Positions 1 through 10,576 of a DNA stretch of 64,000 nucleotides are shown here, piece after piece (position 1 is the first letter of the stretch; each line of letters starts with the position of its first letter). The translations under genes were made by a program, and so were the position numbers. A model generated the notes under the pieces. The model was not told the origin of the DNA. It was given only the letters and a program-made list of their open reading frames with translations, and made no database searches. This stretch comes from Ctenosaura bakeri (taxonomy: Eukaryota > Chordata > Lepidosauria > Squamata > Iguanidae), in contig CAOLHI010000418.1 in NCBI GenBank assembly GCA_948474755.1, forward strand, positions 710,406-774,405, in the 5' to 3' direction.

Positions 1-182
1 GGAGTTATAATCCAAAAAACTAACTTTTTAAAAGCTCTAAGAAAACATTTTCACAATCTGCAAACAAAACATGAAAAGCCCTTTGTTACACATCTAACAA
101 AGAAGGTATCTGCAGTCTTAAAGGAGTTTCTCCTGGGACCATGTCAAGAAGCTTCACAAAGGTTTTGATAAGGACAGCTCAT

Positions 183-232
183 CAGCCATATGGAGAGGCG
201 GGATACAAATAAACCATCAATCACCATCATCA
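183..232 (+). mobile_element. Tail fragment of tRNA-derived SINE
   Basis: The text CATATGGAGAGGCGGGATAC followed by AAATAAA matches the 3' tail of the SINE at 20566-20810. Only the tail remains. It lies in INTS4 intron 2, directly after the exon 2 donor, and is followed by a short imperfect ATC-rich run. Confidence 0.6.
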
Positions 233-241
233 TCATAATAC

Positions 242-439
242 CTTGTAATAATGCTCCAGCAAGATTCGGACAACTCCTTCCACGCTTTCAGCTTCCACTG
301 GCTTCCTGGCAAATTGAAGCAGGTACTGCAGAGCATCTGCTGGTGAGGTTGCCTTGCACAGATCCACATGGAGTGCTGCTGACTTGCTTGGTTTGGTCAG
401 TCGGAGTTTCTTCGCAGATATTTCTTCATGCTGCTGTTG
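242..439 (-). CDS. INTS4: INTS4 coding exon 2 (Integrator complex subunit 4)
   Basis: The exon encodes 66 residues beginning QQQHEEISAKKLRLTKPSK and ending in LLEHYYK, a near-identical match to the N-terminal region of vertebrate INTS4 just before its HEAT repeats. On the minus strand an acceptor (TTGTTACAG) precedes base 439 and a donor (AAG|GTATTA) follows base 242. The exon is exactly 66 codons and phase 0 at both ends, in frame with exon 1 at 2188-2244. INTS4 is a nuclear scaffold subunit of Integrator that binds the INTS9/INTS11 endonuclease pair, which cleaves snRNA and other nascent transcripts. Downstream exons lie left of the window. An in-frame ATG upstream of this exon is intronic, not a start. 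Confidence 0.95.
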
Positions 440-1265
440 CTGTAACAATAAATTGGGTTAGGCTGTGTTTATTCAAAGAAAGGAGACAGACAATGCCAAG
501 CAATTCTCCCCCAGTTATTCTGTAGGAATTTCCTGTTTATTATAACACTCTTGGTCCTAATCCATTACAGGACCATACAAAATAGCAGCAAGGCATTCTT
601 CTCTGCTACATCCTAGCAGATTTAGAAGAAAGCTCTTATAATAACGCAGACCAACATTTGCTATCTTTCAAGGCAGAAGACTGATTCTTCAAGATTACTC
701 TCAAGAGAGACATTTGAAAAAAACAACAACACCTGATCTCCAAATCCTAAAGCAGCGACAGGCATGTTGCACCTCCAGATGTTGTTAGAACTCAAATTCC
801 TCTCACCCCTCACAATATACTAGGATTGTTAGAAGCTACAGTTCAGCAACATTTGGAAGGTCACAAGCTGCCCAACCACATCCTATGACATCCAGTTCAG
901 GGAGAGGATCACAAATTTCAGATTTTATTCATTTGTGGCAGACATTTAGAATGCATTCAGAACTATTCCCTGTCCAGGCAGCAGACAATCTAGAACAGGT
1001 ATATGCTAAATCAGGATCTCCAGGGAGTTCTCTGTCTCTTTTGCAAAGGATTGGGAAGCATTTTTACTCCCACATGTTTAACAACCACAACCAAAAAAGG
1101 TTCCACCCAAGATTTTAAAAATGTCTGGAAAGAGAATATCGGCTGAACCTTGGGCAGCTATAACCCAGATTCTCCTCTCTCCAAGCAGGGCCCTTGAGCT
1201 TTCACAGGATCACAGATTTGGAAGGCATCTCCAAGATCCCCTAGTCCATCCCCCTGCCATGCAGG
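440..1265. other. INTS4: INTS4 intron 1, no recognised element
   Basis: Non-coding intronic sequence between the exon 2 acceptor and a CR1 fragment. I recognise no repeat family or conserved element. The short open frames here lack codon signature. Confidence 0.5.
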
Positions 1266-1690
1266 AATCATAGAATCATAGAAATGTAGAGTTGGAAGAG
1301 ACCACAGGGGCCATCCAGACCAACCCCCTGCCATGCAGGAACACCCTCAAAGCACTCCCGACAGATGGCCTCTGCTTAAAAACCTCCAAGGAAGGAGACT
1401 CCACCACACTCCATGGAGGCAGCAGATTCCACTGCCGGACAGCCCTGACTGTCAGGAAGTTCTTCCTGAGGTTCAGGTGGAATCTCCTTTCCTGCAGCTT
1501 GAATCCATTGCTCCTTGTCCTGGTCTCTGGAGCAGCAGAAAACAAGTCCCCTCCTTCCTCTATGTGGCATCCCTTCAAATATTTAAACATGGCTATCATG
1601 TCCCCTCTTAACCTCCTCTTCTGCAGACTAAACATCCCCAGCTCTCTAAGTCTCTCCTCATAGGGCTTCATGGCTTCACCATTAATGGAA
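1266..1690 (-). mobile_element. CR1 LINE 3' fragment
   Basis: The minus strand encodes the CR1 ORF2 C-terminus (...[34 protein letters not shown]...), followed by a short 3' UTR ending in the ATTCTATG-type terminus (seen here as ATCATAGAATCATAG at 1267-1281). It is 5'-truncated, and a frameshift breaks the ORF near its end. It sits in INTS4 intron 1. Confidence 0.9.
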
Positions 1691-1764
1691 TTCACCATTA
1701 AAGCACTCTTCAGATATGGCCAACTAAAATTCGTTTTAAAACCCCTGAAGAAGACGCTCCCACC

Positions 1765-1860
1765 CTCCAAAACAGCCTATTTCACTGTCAAAACCGCTCT
1801 TACAACAAAGAAGTTCTTCCTAATATTTAGGAGAAAGTTGTGTCAGCTTTTTTCAACACG
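1765..1860 (-). mobile_element. Diverged CR1 fragment
   Basis: The reverse strand resembles the CR1 ORF2 segment around the NxRKNFL motif (read here as AAGAAGTTCTTCCTAATATT on plus). It is short and degraded. It may be an older CR1 copy next to the one at 1266-1690. Confidence 0.5.
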
Positions 1861-1880
1861 AAAAACTGCTATGCCACCAT

Positions 1881-2052
1881 CGCCATTTCCACACTACACT
1901 GTTCTAGCGCTATTATTCCACTTTCAACATCCTATGGGATTCTGGGGTTTGTAGTTGACTGAGGCCCCTCCCTAAACTGCAAACCCGACGATTCCATAGG
2001 ATGTTGGAAGCGGAATAATAGCGCTATAACAGGCTAGTGCGGAAACCTGGCC
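1881..2052. mobile_element. Foldback MITE copy
   Basis: Two inverted arms are joined at a CCCCTCCCTAAACTGC centre. Arm landmarks are CCATTTCC, TATTATTCCACTTTCAACAT and CCTATGG on the left, and their complements on the right. The target duplication is not clear. This is the first of about 15 copies of this family in the window. Confidence 0.85.
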
Positions 2053-2187
2053 TGTGGTTGCCTCTGCAGCCCCCTAGCCCCTGGAACGGGAAACACCAGC
2101 CCTTCCCTCCTACACTAGCTCGCACAGTTCCACCAAGGGTCTCCAGGACGCGTCCCCAAAGCCCCCTCTATCAAGGCCATCGGTTAC

Positions 2188-2244
2188 CTGGACAACCACT
2201 TTACTGAACTCTTCATACACTCGCTTCTTTAAGTGCGCTGCCAT
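2188..2244 (-). CDS. INTS4: INTS4 coding exon 1 (start codon)
   Basis: Nineteen codons read MAAHLKKRVYEEFSKVVVQ, the conserved INTS4 N-terminus. They end at CAG|GTAACC, a good donor, in phase 0, and join exon 2 at 439 across an intron of about 1.75 kb. The ATG at 2244 is chosen because it starts the conserved block. The longer open frame past the donor is intronic. The intron carries a CR1 fragment and a foldback element. Confidence 0.93.
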
Positions 2245-2410
2245 GTTAGATTGCCTCATAAGCGCCCGAGTTTCGCTTATCAGCAAGGACTGGCCCTTCC
2301 CAGCCACCGTAGCCGCCTTTTCCTCGTCGGGAAACCAAAGAGGCTTCTTTGTCTCGAAGAATTGCGCGCAACCGTCACTTCCGGCTTCCGATTGAAGCAC
2401 TTACACTCTT
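2245..2410 (-). promoter_or_regulatory. INTS4: INTS4 promoter / 5' UTR region
   Basis: The DNA just upstream of the INTS4 start is richer in CpG than its surroundings. It contains CACTTCCGG at 2376-2384, which is an ETS/GABP-type CCGGAAGTG on the gene strand, followed by a second TTCCG. Such sites are typical of TATA-less housekeeping promoters. The promoter role is inferred from position and motif only. A foldback element begins at 2426, which would bound the promoter on its far side. Confidence 0.6.
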
Positions 2411-2425
2411 TTATGACTCCTCTAT

Positions 2426-2626
2426 GGCCATTTCCGCACTACAGTGTTAAAGTGCTGCTATTCCATATCAACCTCGTATGGAATTCTGGGGTTTGTAGTT
2501 TAGGGAGGGGCACTTCGAATTCTCAGCCAAATTGCTCTTTGGTCTCAGTAAACTACAAACCCCAGAATTCCACAGGGCGTTGAAAGTGGAATAGCAGCAC
2601 TTTAACACTGTAGTGCGGAAATGGCC
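2426..2626. mobile_element. Foldback MITE copy, 201 bp, TSD TAT
   Basis: A near-perfect inverted repeat starts GGCCATTTCCGCAC and ends GTGCGGAAATGGCC. It is flanked on both sides by TAT (2423-2425, 2627-2629). The centre contains GGGAGGGGCACTT. The 3-bp duplication and GGCC terminus fit a non-autonomous PIF/Harbinger-type element (inference). Confidence 0.88.
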
Positions 2627-2824
2627 TATTGATTTATGCACTGGGCCAGAATGGACGCTGTAAAATGAACTGTGCAGAAAACAAATACTCAGATAAAGTC
2701 AAGGTTAGGGAACCGCCTTCCATTTTAAAAGCTGACACAAAGCCTTGCGGCAATAAAAGGGGACCACCTTGTGCAAGTAGAAAAAGTCATTCTTTTTTGG
2801 GTAGCCCAAAGCCAAATATTAAGG

Positions 2825-3040
2825 GTCAGTAAGTGGCTTGAGCCCTGGGTTATCACTTTGGAGACCAGAGTGGGCATTGCTCGTTCAGCCATGGAAGCCC
2901 ACCTTCGGCAGGTCACACTCTCTCAGCCTCAAAGGAGGCAAAGGCACCCCCATGCTGAACAGCTCTTACCGAGAAATCTCTGTGGCAAGTCTGTCTTAGG
3001 GTCACCATAAGTTGGAAGGGGTCACAACTATCGCAAAGAA
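2825..3040 (+). mobile_element. tRNA-derived SINE (type B), diverged
   Basis: It contains the family landmarks GGAGACCAGAG, CAGCCATGGAAGCCCACC, CACACTCTCTCAGCCTCA and GGTCACCATAAGTTGGAAG. The tRNA-like head is degraded. Other type B copies in this window are listed below. Confidence 0.75.
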
Positions 3041-3142
3041 AGCTTTAGTTCAGTTATTGTGTTGCTGGCTTCATAGGTAGCCTGACTGTATGTTTGTTTC
3101 AAGTACTCCTGCCCCGCATATGGAGAGTTTCAACTTCTGTAC

Positions 3143-3652
3143 ACAGCATCCCAGACACGCAGCATCCCAGACACGCAGCATCCCAGACACGCAGCATCCC
3201 AGATAGGCAGCATCCCAGATATGCAGCATCCCAGATACGCAGCATCCCAGATACGCAGCATCCCAGACACGCAGCATCCCAGATACGCAGCATCCCAGAT
3301 AGGCAGCATCCCAGATACGCAGCATCCCAGATACGCAGCATCCCAGATAGGCAGCATCCCAGATAGGCAGCATCCCAGATACGCAGCATCCCAGATAGGC
3401 AGCATCCCAGATACGCAGCATCCCAGATACGCAGCATCCCAGATAGGCAGCATCCCAGATACGCAGCATCCCAGATAGGCAGCATCCCAGATAGGCAGCA
3501 TCCGAGATACGCAGCATCCCAGATAGGCAGCATCCCAGATACGCAGCATCCCAGATACGCAGCATCCCAGATAGGCAGCATCCCAGATAGGCAGCATCCC
3601 AGACACGCAGCATCCCAGACACGCAGCATCCCAGATACGCAGCATCCCAGAC
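3143..3652. repeat. 16-bp minisatellite, about 32 units
   Basis: The tandem unit is CATCCCAGAYASGCAG, with variants ACACGC, ATACGC, ATAGGC and one ATATGC. I count 31 full units plus a partial one. ACACGC units sit mainly at the two edges. Inside, C/G variants follow a six-unit (96-bp) order: C-G-C-C-G-G at units 9-14, again at 23-28, and nearly so at 15-20. Because 16 is not a multiple of 3, all three minus frames stay open as a 16-residue repeat. That is a by-product, not evidence of a gene. Confidence 0.97.
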
Positions 3653-3722
3653 TCTTAGGGCTGGAAGAGATGATAATGGGCCATCTAGCCCAGTCCCCTT
3701 CTGCCATTTAGGAACACACAAC
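3647..3722 (-). mobile_element. CR1 3'-end fragment
   Basis: The text GGGCTGGAAGAGATGATAAT and GGCCATCTAGCCCAGTCCCC is the CR1 3' UTR consensus read in reverse. It abuts the minisatellite, which may have expanded at the CR1 terminus. Confidence 0.65.
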
Positions 3723-3950
3723 TCGAGTGTCAAGTGTTCCAAGAAACCAAGTGGGCAGAATCTCTCCTGGCCTGCTGGGAGCTGGACTGGGTCCCTTGTT
3801 TCTCCTGACAAACAGCTTCACTCTCCCTGCTAGCAGACGCTCTGCACAAGGAAGGCCGAGGCAGACATCCCTCTGGCTGGCGCGTGGCCCATGCTCCAGT
3901 GTGATGCGTGGTTAGAAAGACATTTGGACTGCACCCATTCAGTCACCTAG

Positions 3951-4866
3951 AATCATATCATAGAAATGTAGAGTTGGAAGAGACCACACAGGCCATCCAG
4001 TCCAACCCCCTTCTGCCATACAGGAACACCCTCAAAGCACTCCCGACAGACAGCCATCAAGCCTCTGCTTAAAAACCTCCAAAGAAGGAGACTTCACTAC
4101 ACTCCATGGAGGCAGCAGATTCCACTGCCGGACAGCCCTGACTGTCAGGAAGTTCTTCCTGAGGTTCAGGTGGAATCTCCTTTCCTGCAGCTTGAATCCA
4201 TTGCTCCTTGTCCTGGTCTCCGGAGCAGCGGAAAACAAGCCCTCCCCCTCCTCTACGTGGCATCCCTTCAAATATTTAAACATGGCTATCATGTCCCCTC
4301 TTAACCTTCTCTTCTGTAGACTAAACATACCCAACTCTCTAAATCTATCCTCATAGGGCTTCATGGCTTCCAGGCCTCTCACCATTTTGGTCGCCCTCCT
4401 CTGGACTTGCTCCAGCTTGTCAATATCCTTCTTGAACTGGGGTGCCCAGAGCTGGACACAGGATTCAAGATGGGGTCTAACCAAAGCAGAGTAGAGTGGT
4501 ACCAGTACCTCCCTCGATCTAGACACCATACTCCTATTGATGCAGCCAAGAATTGCATTGGCTTTCTTGGCTGCCGCATCACACTGCTGACTCATGTTCA
4601 GCTTGTGGTCTATGAAGACTCCTAGATCCCTTTCACACGTACTGCTGTCCAGCCACATGTCCCCCATCCTATATTTCTGTATTCCATTTTTTCTACCTAA
4701 GTGTAGGACCTTACACTTCTCTCTGTTGAATCTCATTTTGTTCGCCTTGGCCCAGCTCTCCAATCTATCCAGGTCGTTTTGAATTTTGATCCTGTCCTCT
4801 GGCGTAATAGCAACCCCTCCCAATTTGGTGTCATCTGCAAATTTGATGAGCATGCCCTCTACTTGC
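3951..4866 (-). mobile_element. CR1 LINE, longest copy, with reverse transcriptase C-terminal part
   Basis: One minus-strand frame runs from the catalytic FADDTKLGG motif through [48 protein letters not shown] and [20 protein letters not shown] to a stop at 4032. The 3' UTR ends at about 3951 in the octamer terminus. The frame is uninterrupted from the RT core to the stop, so this is a relatively young copy. The endonuclease and N-terminal RT are missing, which is typical 5' truncation. Confidence 0.95.
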
Positions 4867-5531
4867 CAAGGCCAGGGTGCAGAGGGGCTGCTAAATGGCC
4901 TGATTTGGGATGATGGTGAAGGGCATGGAAGGGTTGGGTCAGAACTTAAGAAGAACCATAGTGAGTAAGAACAAAGGCCTCCCAGGTTGGCCATTGGCTC
5001 ACCTTATGGTCAGCCATGTACCTCGGTGGGACCACCGGCAAGACATTGTGGCCACAGCCGCCTCCCTCTCACATTCCTCAGTGACTGGCATTCCAGAGGC
5101 ACCCTGCCACTGGTACAGGAGGTGGCCCGTAGCCACCTGTAATGGGGAGCTGGAACTCTAAATACAATTTTTTTTAAGACTTGTAACCCCTTTGTGGTTA
5201 AACCAGAGATGAAGGCCAAGCGTGAGAGAGAAGGGACTTTTGCTGGTTGGGGTTCGGTCTAAGAAATGCTGGAGCGTCTTGTCTGTCTGAGTGGGACTAA
5301 CTCTCTTTAAAGGGGGAGATTGTGATACTTGGTTTTGCTGTGCTTCTTTCTTCCAAACCAGCTGAGGCTGAGAGCCTTTTTTTGTTTTGTTTTTGTTTTA
5401 TGATTCCTTCTCACTTGAAACCTTCCACTGCTTAATTCCAGCAGGAAAGATGTAGAGAGGATTCTTTTGTAAGAGAAAGACATTGCAAGTGAAAGCTTGA
5501 TTATTAACATTTAAAATGTGCTTGTTTCGAT

Positions 5532-5697
5532 GGCCATTTCCGCACCGGACTGTTATAGCGCGATTATCCCACTTTCAACAGCCTGTGGAATCCTGGGGTT
5601 TGCAGTTTTGGCCCCTCCCGAAACTGCAAACCCCAGGATTTCATAGGCTGTTGAAAGTGGGATAATCACGCTATAACAGTCCAGTGCGGAAATGGCT
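5532..5697. mobile_element. Foldback MITE copy, 166 bp, TSD GAT
   Basis: It starts GGCCATTTCCGCACCGGACT and ends AGTGCGGAAATGGCT, with GAT flanks at 5529-5531 and 5698-5700. The arms are nearly perfect complements over about 75 bp, with a short GGCCCCTCCCGAAA centre. Confidence 0.9.
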
Positions 5698-5760
5698 GAT
5701 GTATATCCTGCTGCTTAAGACTACATAGAAGTTTGTGGCTGAAGTGGAATTTTAATCATA

Positions 5761-5962
5761 GGCTATTTCCGCACTATACTGTGATAGCACTATTATTCCA
5801 CTTTGAACGTCCTGTGGAATTCTGGGGTTTGTAGTTTCCTGAGGCCCAAGAGCTCTCTGGCTGAGAATTCTAAAGCTCCCTCCCTCAACTGCAAAGCCCA
5901 GGATTCCATAGGATGGTGAAAGTGGAATAATAGTTCTATAACAGCCTAGTGCAGAAATGGCC
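5761..5962. mobile_element. Foldback MITE copy, 202 bp
   Basis: The arms are GGCTATTTCCGCACTATACT and its complement ending GCAGAAATGGCC. The centre carries the longer-form sequence GAGCTCTCTGGCTGAGAATT that is absent from the 166-bp subtype. No clean 3-bp duplication is seen. Confidence 0.85.
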
Positions 5963-6175
5963 CCCCAAAAGACCCTCTTCATCAGACTGAACATGCCCAG
6001 CTCCTTCAACCTTTCCTCATATGTTTTTCCCACCATATCTCTTTATCATCTTTCTTACCCTTCACGGAACCTACTCTGACTTGCCTATATCCTTCATAAA
6101 ATGAGATGCCCAGAACTGAACACAGTGCTCCAGATGAGGCCTGACCAGCACAGAATATAGCGGAACTATTAGTGG
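5963..6175 (-). mobile_element. CR1 fragment, diverged
   Basis: The reverse strand matches CR1 ORF2 (GLSLMKR-like and EERLKELGMFSL), then the segment behind it with several small deletions. It begins exactly at the MITE boundary, so the MITE may have inserted in or beside it. Confidence 0.75.
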
Positions 6176-7360
6176 GACTGTTGACAGTGAGTCCAAGGAA
6201 AGAGGTAAACTGAGGTGAAAAATTGTGGGGGGGTTATGTCTCCCAATTGCTAGTACACCCCCTCAACCACAAGTCCTCTACATGCATGTCAGAAATAGCT
6301 GATAAGACTCATAAAACAATTTAACACAGGATCGGCTGAAGCATCAGATGTTTATTTAGAAGAAAACGTCTCTGCAGAGTCGGGTGCCCTCCAAGAGAGA
6401 AGACACCCCCATCATGGAACAGTTCACATTTTATCCTATTGCCCGACACACATTTTCCCTCCCCTTGGACAGAACCCAAAAGTTACAGCTGCCTCTTTAC
6501 TAAACAATGCCAACTTTCTATCTTTGACTTTATCAACTCCTTACAGCCCTGTTGACCTTCAGTCTGCAGAAGCGGGTTCCTCTTGAAAGAGGAATACATG
6601 CACCCCACCATTGAATACCTTATCTCTATCTGTCTGGTTCTTTTGCTCCTGACAATTCAAGGCCTTCCTTCAGCTGCCAGTTCTAAAAATATGCCTCTTA
6701 GACTTTATTGTATTACAAAAGCTCAAATATAAAACATACCAAAATATATGTGCAAGCATATCTAAAATGTGTCATACCTATAAGCTAATACATATATGTT
6801 AATAATACTGCAGAAACTAAAATATATTTTATTTCTCTCAATGCAGAAAACTAGGGTGTAGTAAAAAAGAAAGATGTAGCATAGAGCCTCTTCCTGATGT
6901 GCTAGCCTTCTACAAGCAGGGAGGCTTGTGATGTGAAGGCATGCTAAAAATGCTATCCTTCACCTTTCTGAACTGATACCAACCATTAATGTTGTCGTCT
7001 CATTTGAAAACAAATTTCACCTTCTATATTACTGGTAGAATGGCTCAAAGTTTGGGTGTGTTTAAATTTTAGACCAGACAAGCAGACTTATAGCGGTATT
7101 GTGCTCCCTTCAAACAGTTTCATATTCAGATTAGGCTGTGTGGGCAGTGTTAGCACACCTGTGGGGCATCTACCTTAGTTAAGTGTCCCAGTATATAAAT
7201 ACCTCTCATGTCAATACTGTAATCGTAATTATTTGTTCAATGTTGGTGACTTTCCTTATTGTCTAACCGACCACCTCCAATGTGGGTTCTCATTGAATAG
7301 ATTTTATTTGTGTGGTGTGTGTGTTCTGTGCTTTCGTCTCTGAGTGTCCCTATTCTACAT
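6176..7360. other. Unassigned non-coding sequence
   Basis: I see no gene and no repeat I can name with confidence. The start resembles an old LTR in reverse, with TTTATT near 6350 and a polypyrimidine stretch, but no ends or target duplication could be matched. Confidence 0.35.
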
Positions 7361-7361
7361 A

Positions 7362-7474
7362 TGGGCAACTTGTGACCCTCCAGATGTTGCTGGACTACAA
7401 CTTCTGTCAGCCTGAGCCAACATAGCCAATGATCAGGAAAGCTGGGAGCTGAAGTCCAACAAAATATGGAAAGC
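7362..7474. mobile_element. hAT-like short element, interrupted by LTR
   Basis: The text GGGCAACTTGTGACCCTCCA, then TGCTGGACTACAACTTC, and a complementary GAAGTCCAACA arm matches a common amniote foldback hAT-type element. A second copy is at 35393-35526. A solo LTR starts at 7475 within its second arm. Confidence 0.6.
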
Positions 7475-8470
7475 TGTTACTGCAGGTTAGATCTACTTGG
7501 AGATACCCCTAGATATCACTTTGATATCAATAATTTGGCTCTCTTCTACCACCCCTCTCCATGTGTTTGAGAGGCCCCCAAACAAGTACAGACTAGGCGC
7601 AGCCACTAATTGCTGAACATTCCATTCTCCACCCAGGCAGGCCAGAAATAACCAGATCCTTGCTTTAGGAGACCTCTTGCAAACACCCTCGTTATGTATG
7701 CACACTGTTTACAAAGGACTCCCTGCCCCGAGCAGGCACCCTGGCAAGCTGGATACTCAACTGCCAAGCACTCTGCATTTGCATACTGGCCAACTCTTTG
7801 TTGATTCAGACTTAACTCAATCATGCTAAATTCTGACCTTTCCAAAGCTTAGTCCCGCTCCTAAAACACATTGTTTTCCCCAAGTACGGCATAGCCTGCA
7901 GTTACATTTCTCCCTATAAAAACCCCTGATTCCGAGACCTTCCTCGGATCACTCCTGAGTTCCATCCAGCCTTGCCGCCACTTTGCTTGGCGAGCTTCCC
8001 CTCAGCTCCAGTAGCTGAGACTGCTCAACCTCGGATCGCTCCCGAGTTCCAGACCGTCTTGCTGCCGCTTTGCCCGGCGAACTTCCCCTCAGCGCCACGT
8101 GCTGAGCTACATCGCACCCCAGCATCGCTCTCTATCTTCTCTTCAGACTCCAGGAACAGGTTCCGTATCACCCGAATCAACTATCCCTCTCAAAAATCCC
8201 GCTATCCAACTCAAACCTTTATTTTCCTTAGTTATTTGTGTGTGTGTGCTGCTTACATTGTGTGCCTGTATTTAATAAAGATCATTCATAATTTCCAACA
8301 CGGTTTGCTTCTTGACTTGGCCTGACCCCGTAAACATTGGGTTACAAGATCCTGCTGTGTTACCCTGCCTCTCGTTTTGCCAGCAGTGCTCTAAGCTAAT
8401 TTTCCCCAAAGTGTGTTGTTGTTTGGTTATTTAGGTGTCCCTCCCGGGACCCCCAGTAAACAGGGTGACA
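7475..8470 (+). mobile_element. Solo LTR, 996 bp
   Basis: It runs from TGTTACTGCAG to GGGTGACA, with a TATA box (CCTATAAAAACC, about 7912), a poly(A) signal AATAAAG near 8274, and the shared 3' block CTCCCGGGACCCCCAG. The flanking 4 bp are AAGC and GAGC, a one-mismatch duplication. It has no internal gag/pol and no partner LTR nearby, so it is solo. It is closest to the LTR at 51087-52848, sharing its TGTTACTGCAG start. Confidence 0.85.
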
Positions 8471-8589
8471 GAGCGACATTTTACTCATGTCCGCTCTAGT
8501 TTTCAGTCAAGATCCTGCTTACTTATGACATAGCATAAAATTAAGCCAGTATGGTATGCTGGAGTTACTGAATTTCCCTGTTACACAAC

Positions 8590-9113
8590 CTATCAAGCAA
8601 CCAGAGGTATGGCCATAAATTATTCCAGCTCCCTACTCAAGGAGCACACAGAATCTGGTAGGCAGCACATGCAATTGCCCAGTGGTTTACACTGACATAA
8701 CAAGACTTGCACAGCCCTGAGTAGAGGAACCTTCCCTCTTGGCAGCTCCAAGCAGACTGTGAAACCCTTTAAAAACCCACCTCTGGTCCTCCTCCACCAG
8801 TCACCGCTGGCCAGATAAGGATGGATTGCAGCCCAATTTCTCAGCACGATGAACCCTTTTCCAGTGCTATCCCACATACAAAGAAGGAGATGGATGAGAC
8901 AGAAGAAGTATAGGGCCATCATGCCAAGACACCCATCCTTTTCCTCTCCTTTCTCTTCCCTGGTTTGGATACTGGGTGCCCGTCCTCTCCATCATGCCTT
9001 GCCCCCCTCCCCACAGACACACACATACACACACATTTTGATATTTGTGATTGTTCCACTTTTGTGAGGGTCCTGCACCCCTAACCTTAGCAAACATGCA
9101 GGGCCAATTGTAC
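8590..9113. mobile_element. Tigger-like non-autonomous element (diverged)
   Basis: The interior GCACGATGAACCC, then CCACTTTTGTGAGGGTCCTG and CACCCCTAACC, ending GGGCCAATTGTA, matches copies at 31139-32260 and 63015-63451. The right terminus resembles CAATTGGCCC next to TA. The left terminus is not preserved. A short CA run at 9017-9035 lies inside. Confidence 0.6.
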
Positions 9114-9704
9114 ATACAAAATTAATGCAGCCCTGCCAAGAAATATAAACCCTGCCCTTTTTCAAACAAGAAATCCAAACCAAAAGTTTACTTATATAAG
9201 CCTCCTGAACTGATTGGTCTGAACTTTGGTAAGTTTCATCCCTTCAAAAGGGATATCTGTGCCTGCCTATCATGTCAAAAAACCAAAAAAAAATGGCATT
9301 TGTCCATTGATTTCCCATTGACAGGAACTTTGGATTTTACAAAGTGAGGTTCTGATTCAGACCAACGTAACCCAAGTGGACTCATACGATCCAAATTCTG
9401 TGTTCTGTTTGAGCAAGAGCTCTCACTCTCATTTCATCTACCTGAGAATAATTCTTATTGGCATAATCAAGATTTATTTATTTCTCAGCAGGTTATGTCT
9501 GTTACGAAGGGCCGCAGAGACTCTCTTGTGCTATGTTTGCCATCAAATGAATGCTGTCAACATGCAATAAAATTATAGGTTTGATGCCAAATCTGTATTC
9601 TCACGGTGATAAGGTGGGTCACGAAGAAGATGGGTTTTAGAATTCTTGCAAGGGTCATGAGCTAATGGGAACAGCTATCAGGTGACAGAGAAGGGGGTAA
9701 TTTG
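9114..9704. other. Unassigned non-coding sequence
   Basis: No gene, and no repeat family recognised. The open frames are short and without similarity that I can see. Confidence 0.4.
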
Positions 9705-10576
9705 TAGGGATGGGCCAACCGAATCCTCAAATCCTCGGCAAGGATTCGAGATTCGCGAATCCGAATCCCTGCACCAAAATAGGCGAACTGAATCTTTCAA
9801 ATTCACCAACCAAATAGTTTCTTGGAGACCAGGACACCTGAAAAGCTGGGAAACTAGACACACAAGGGGAGATGGCACATAGCTAAGTTTTTCCCTTGGA
9901 GTAATAATGGCCTTTGCCAACAATTTCAGAAATTACATCTGGGGTTGTATTCTAAGATATTTAAATTGAACATTTAATAATTAACTTCAGCACTTGACTA
10001 GAAGGTACAGGCTTGAGATTTCAAGGACAGCTGAAAGATTCCTTTGCAGAGCTCCCTTGCAAAACTGTTTCAGACACAATTCTGGGATTTGGAGTTGTAC
10101 AAGGTGTCACAGCCTTCTCTGCCAAAGTGTGCTGGTGCATCATCAAACTACCAACCCCAGGATGCCAGAAGGAGCGATGCAAAGAAAAGCCAGTTTTGAC
10201 GTGGACTATCTCTGTACTGTAGTATGTGGCCCTGTTTACACAGGCAGGAAAATGTGGGATTAATCCACTTTTACCTGCCTGTGTAGAAAAGGCCTTCATG
10301 TCATTTTCAATATGGGGAGGTCCTGAGGCAAAACTATGACAATTGTCTTGGCCAGATTTCTTCAGAGGGAGGTTTACCTTTGCCTAGGCTTTTGCTGAGG
10401 CTGTGTGAGTGTGTCTTGCCCAAGATTATCCTTCCTTCCCTTGCTTTTTAAACCCTTTTCTTAAAAGGGATCTGAAAGATTCAAGATTTGTGAGATTTAT
10501 GGATTCCCAGAACCTTCCAGGGATTTGGATCCGGATCCGGATTCAGAAAATTCTGGATTCATCCCATTCATCCCTA
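9705..10576. mobile_element. hAT-type non-autonomous element, 872 bp, 8-bp TSD
   Basis: The ends are TAGGGATGGGCCAACCGAAT on the left and, reversed, TAGGGATGAATGGGATGAAT on the right. Each end continues into short GGATTCG/GAATCC-rich repeats. The flanks are perfect GTAATTTG duplications (9697-9704, 10577-10584). An 8-bp duplication with a TAGGG terminus fits the hAT superfamily. No transposase remains. A 67-bp hairpin (10228-10294) lies inside. Confidence 0.88.
10228..10294. mobile_element. Tiny hairpin element, 67 bp
   Basis: GGCCCTGTTTACACAGGCAG is followed by a short AT-rich centre and the complementary arm ending CTGTGTAGAAAAGGCC. The GGCC termini resemble the foldback and GC-rich families, but no 3-bp duplication is evident. 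It is nested within the hAT element. Confidence 0.6.

Noticed and set aside
3143..3652. CRISPR array
   Set aside because: There are no spacers between repeats; it is a simple minisatellite in a eukaryotic genome.
3071..3811. Long overlapping open frames on both strands across the minisatellite
   Set aside because: They exist because a stop-free 16-bp unit keeps all frames open; no gene context.
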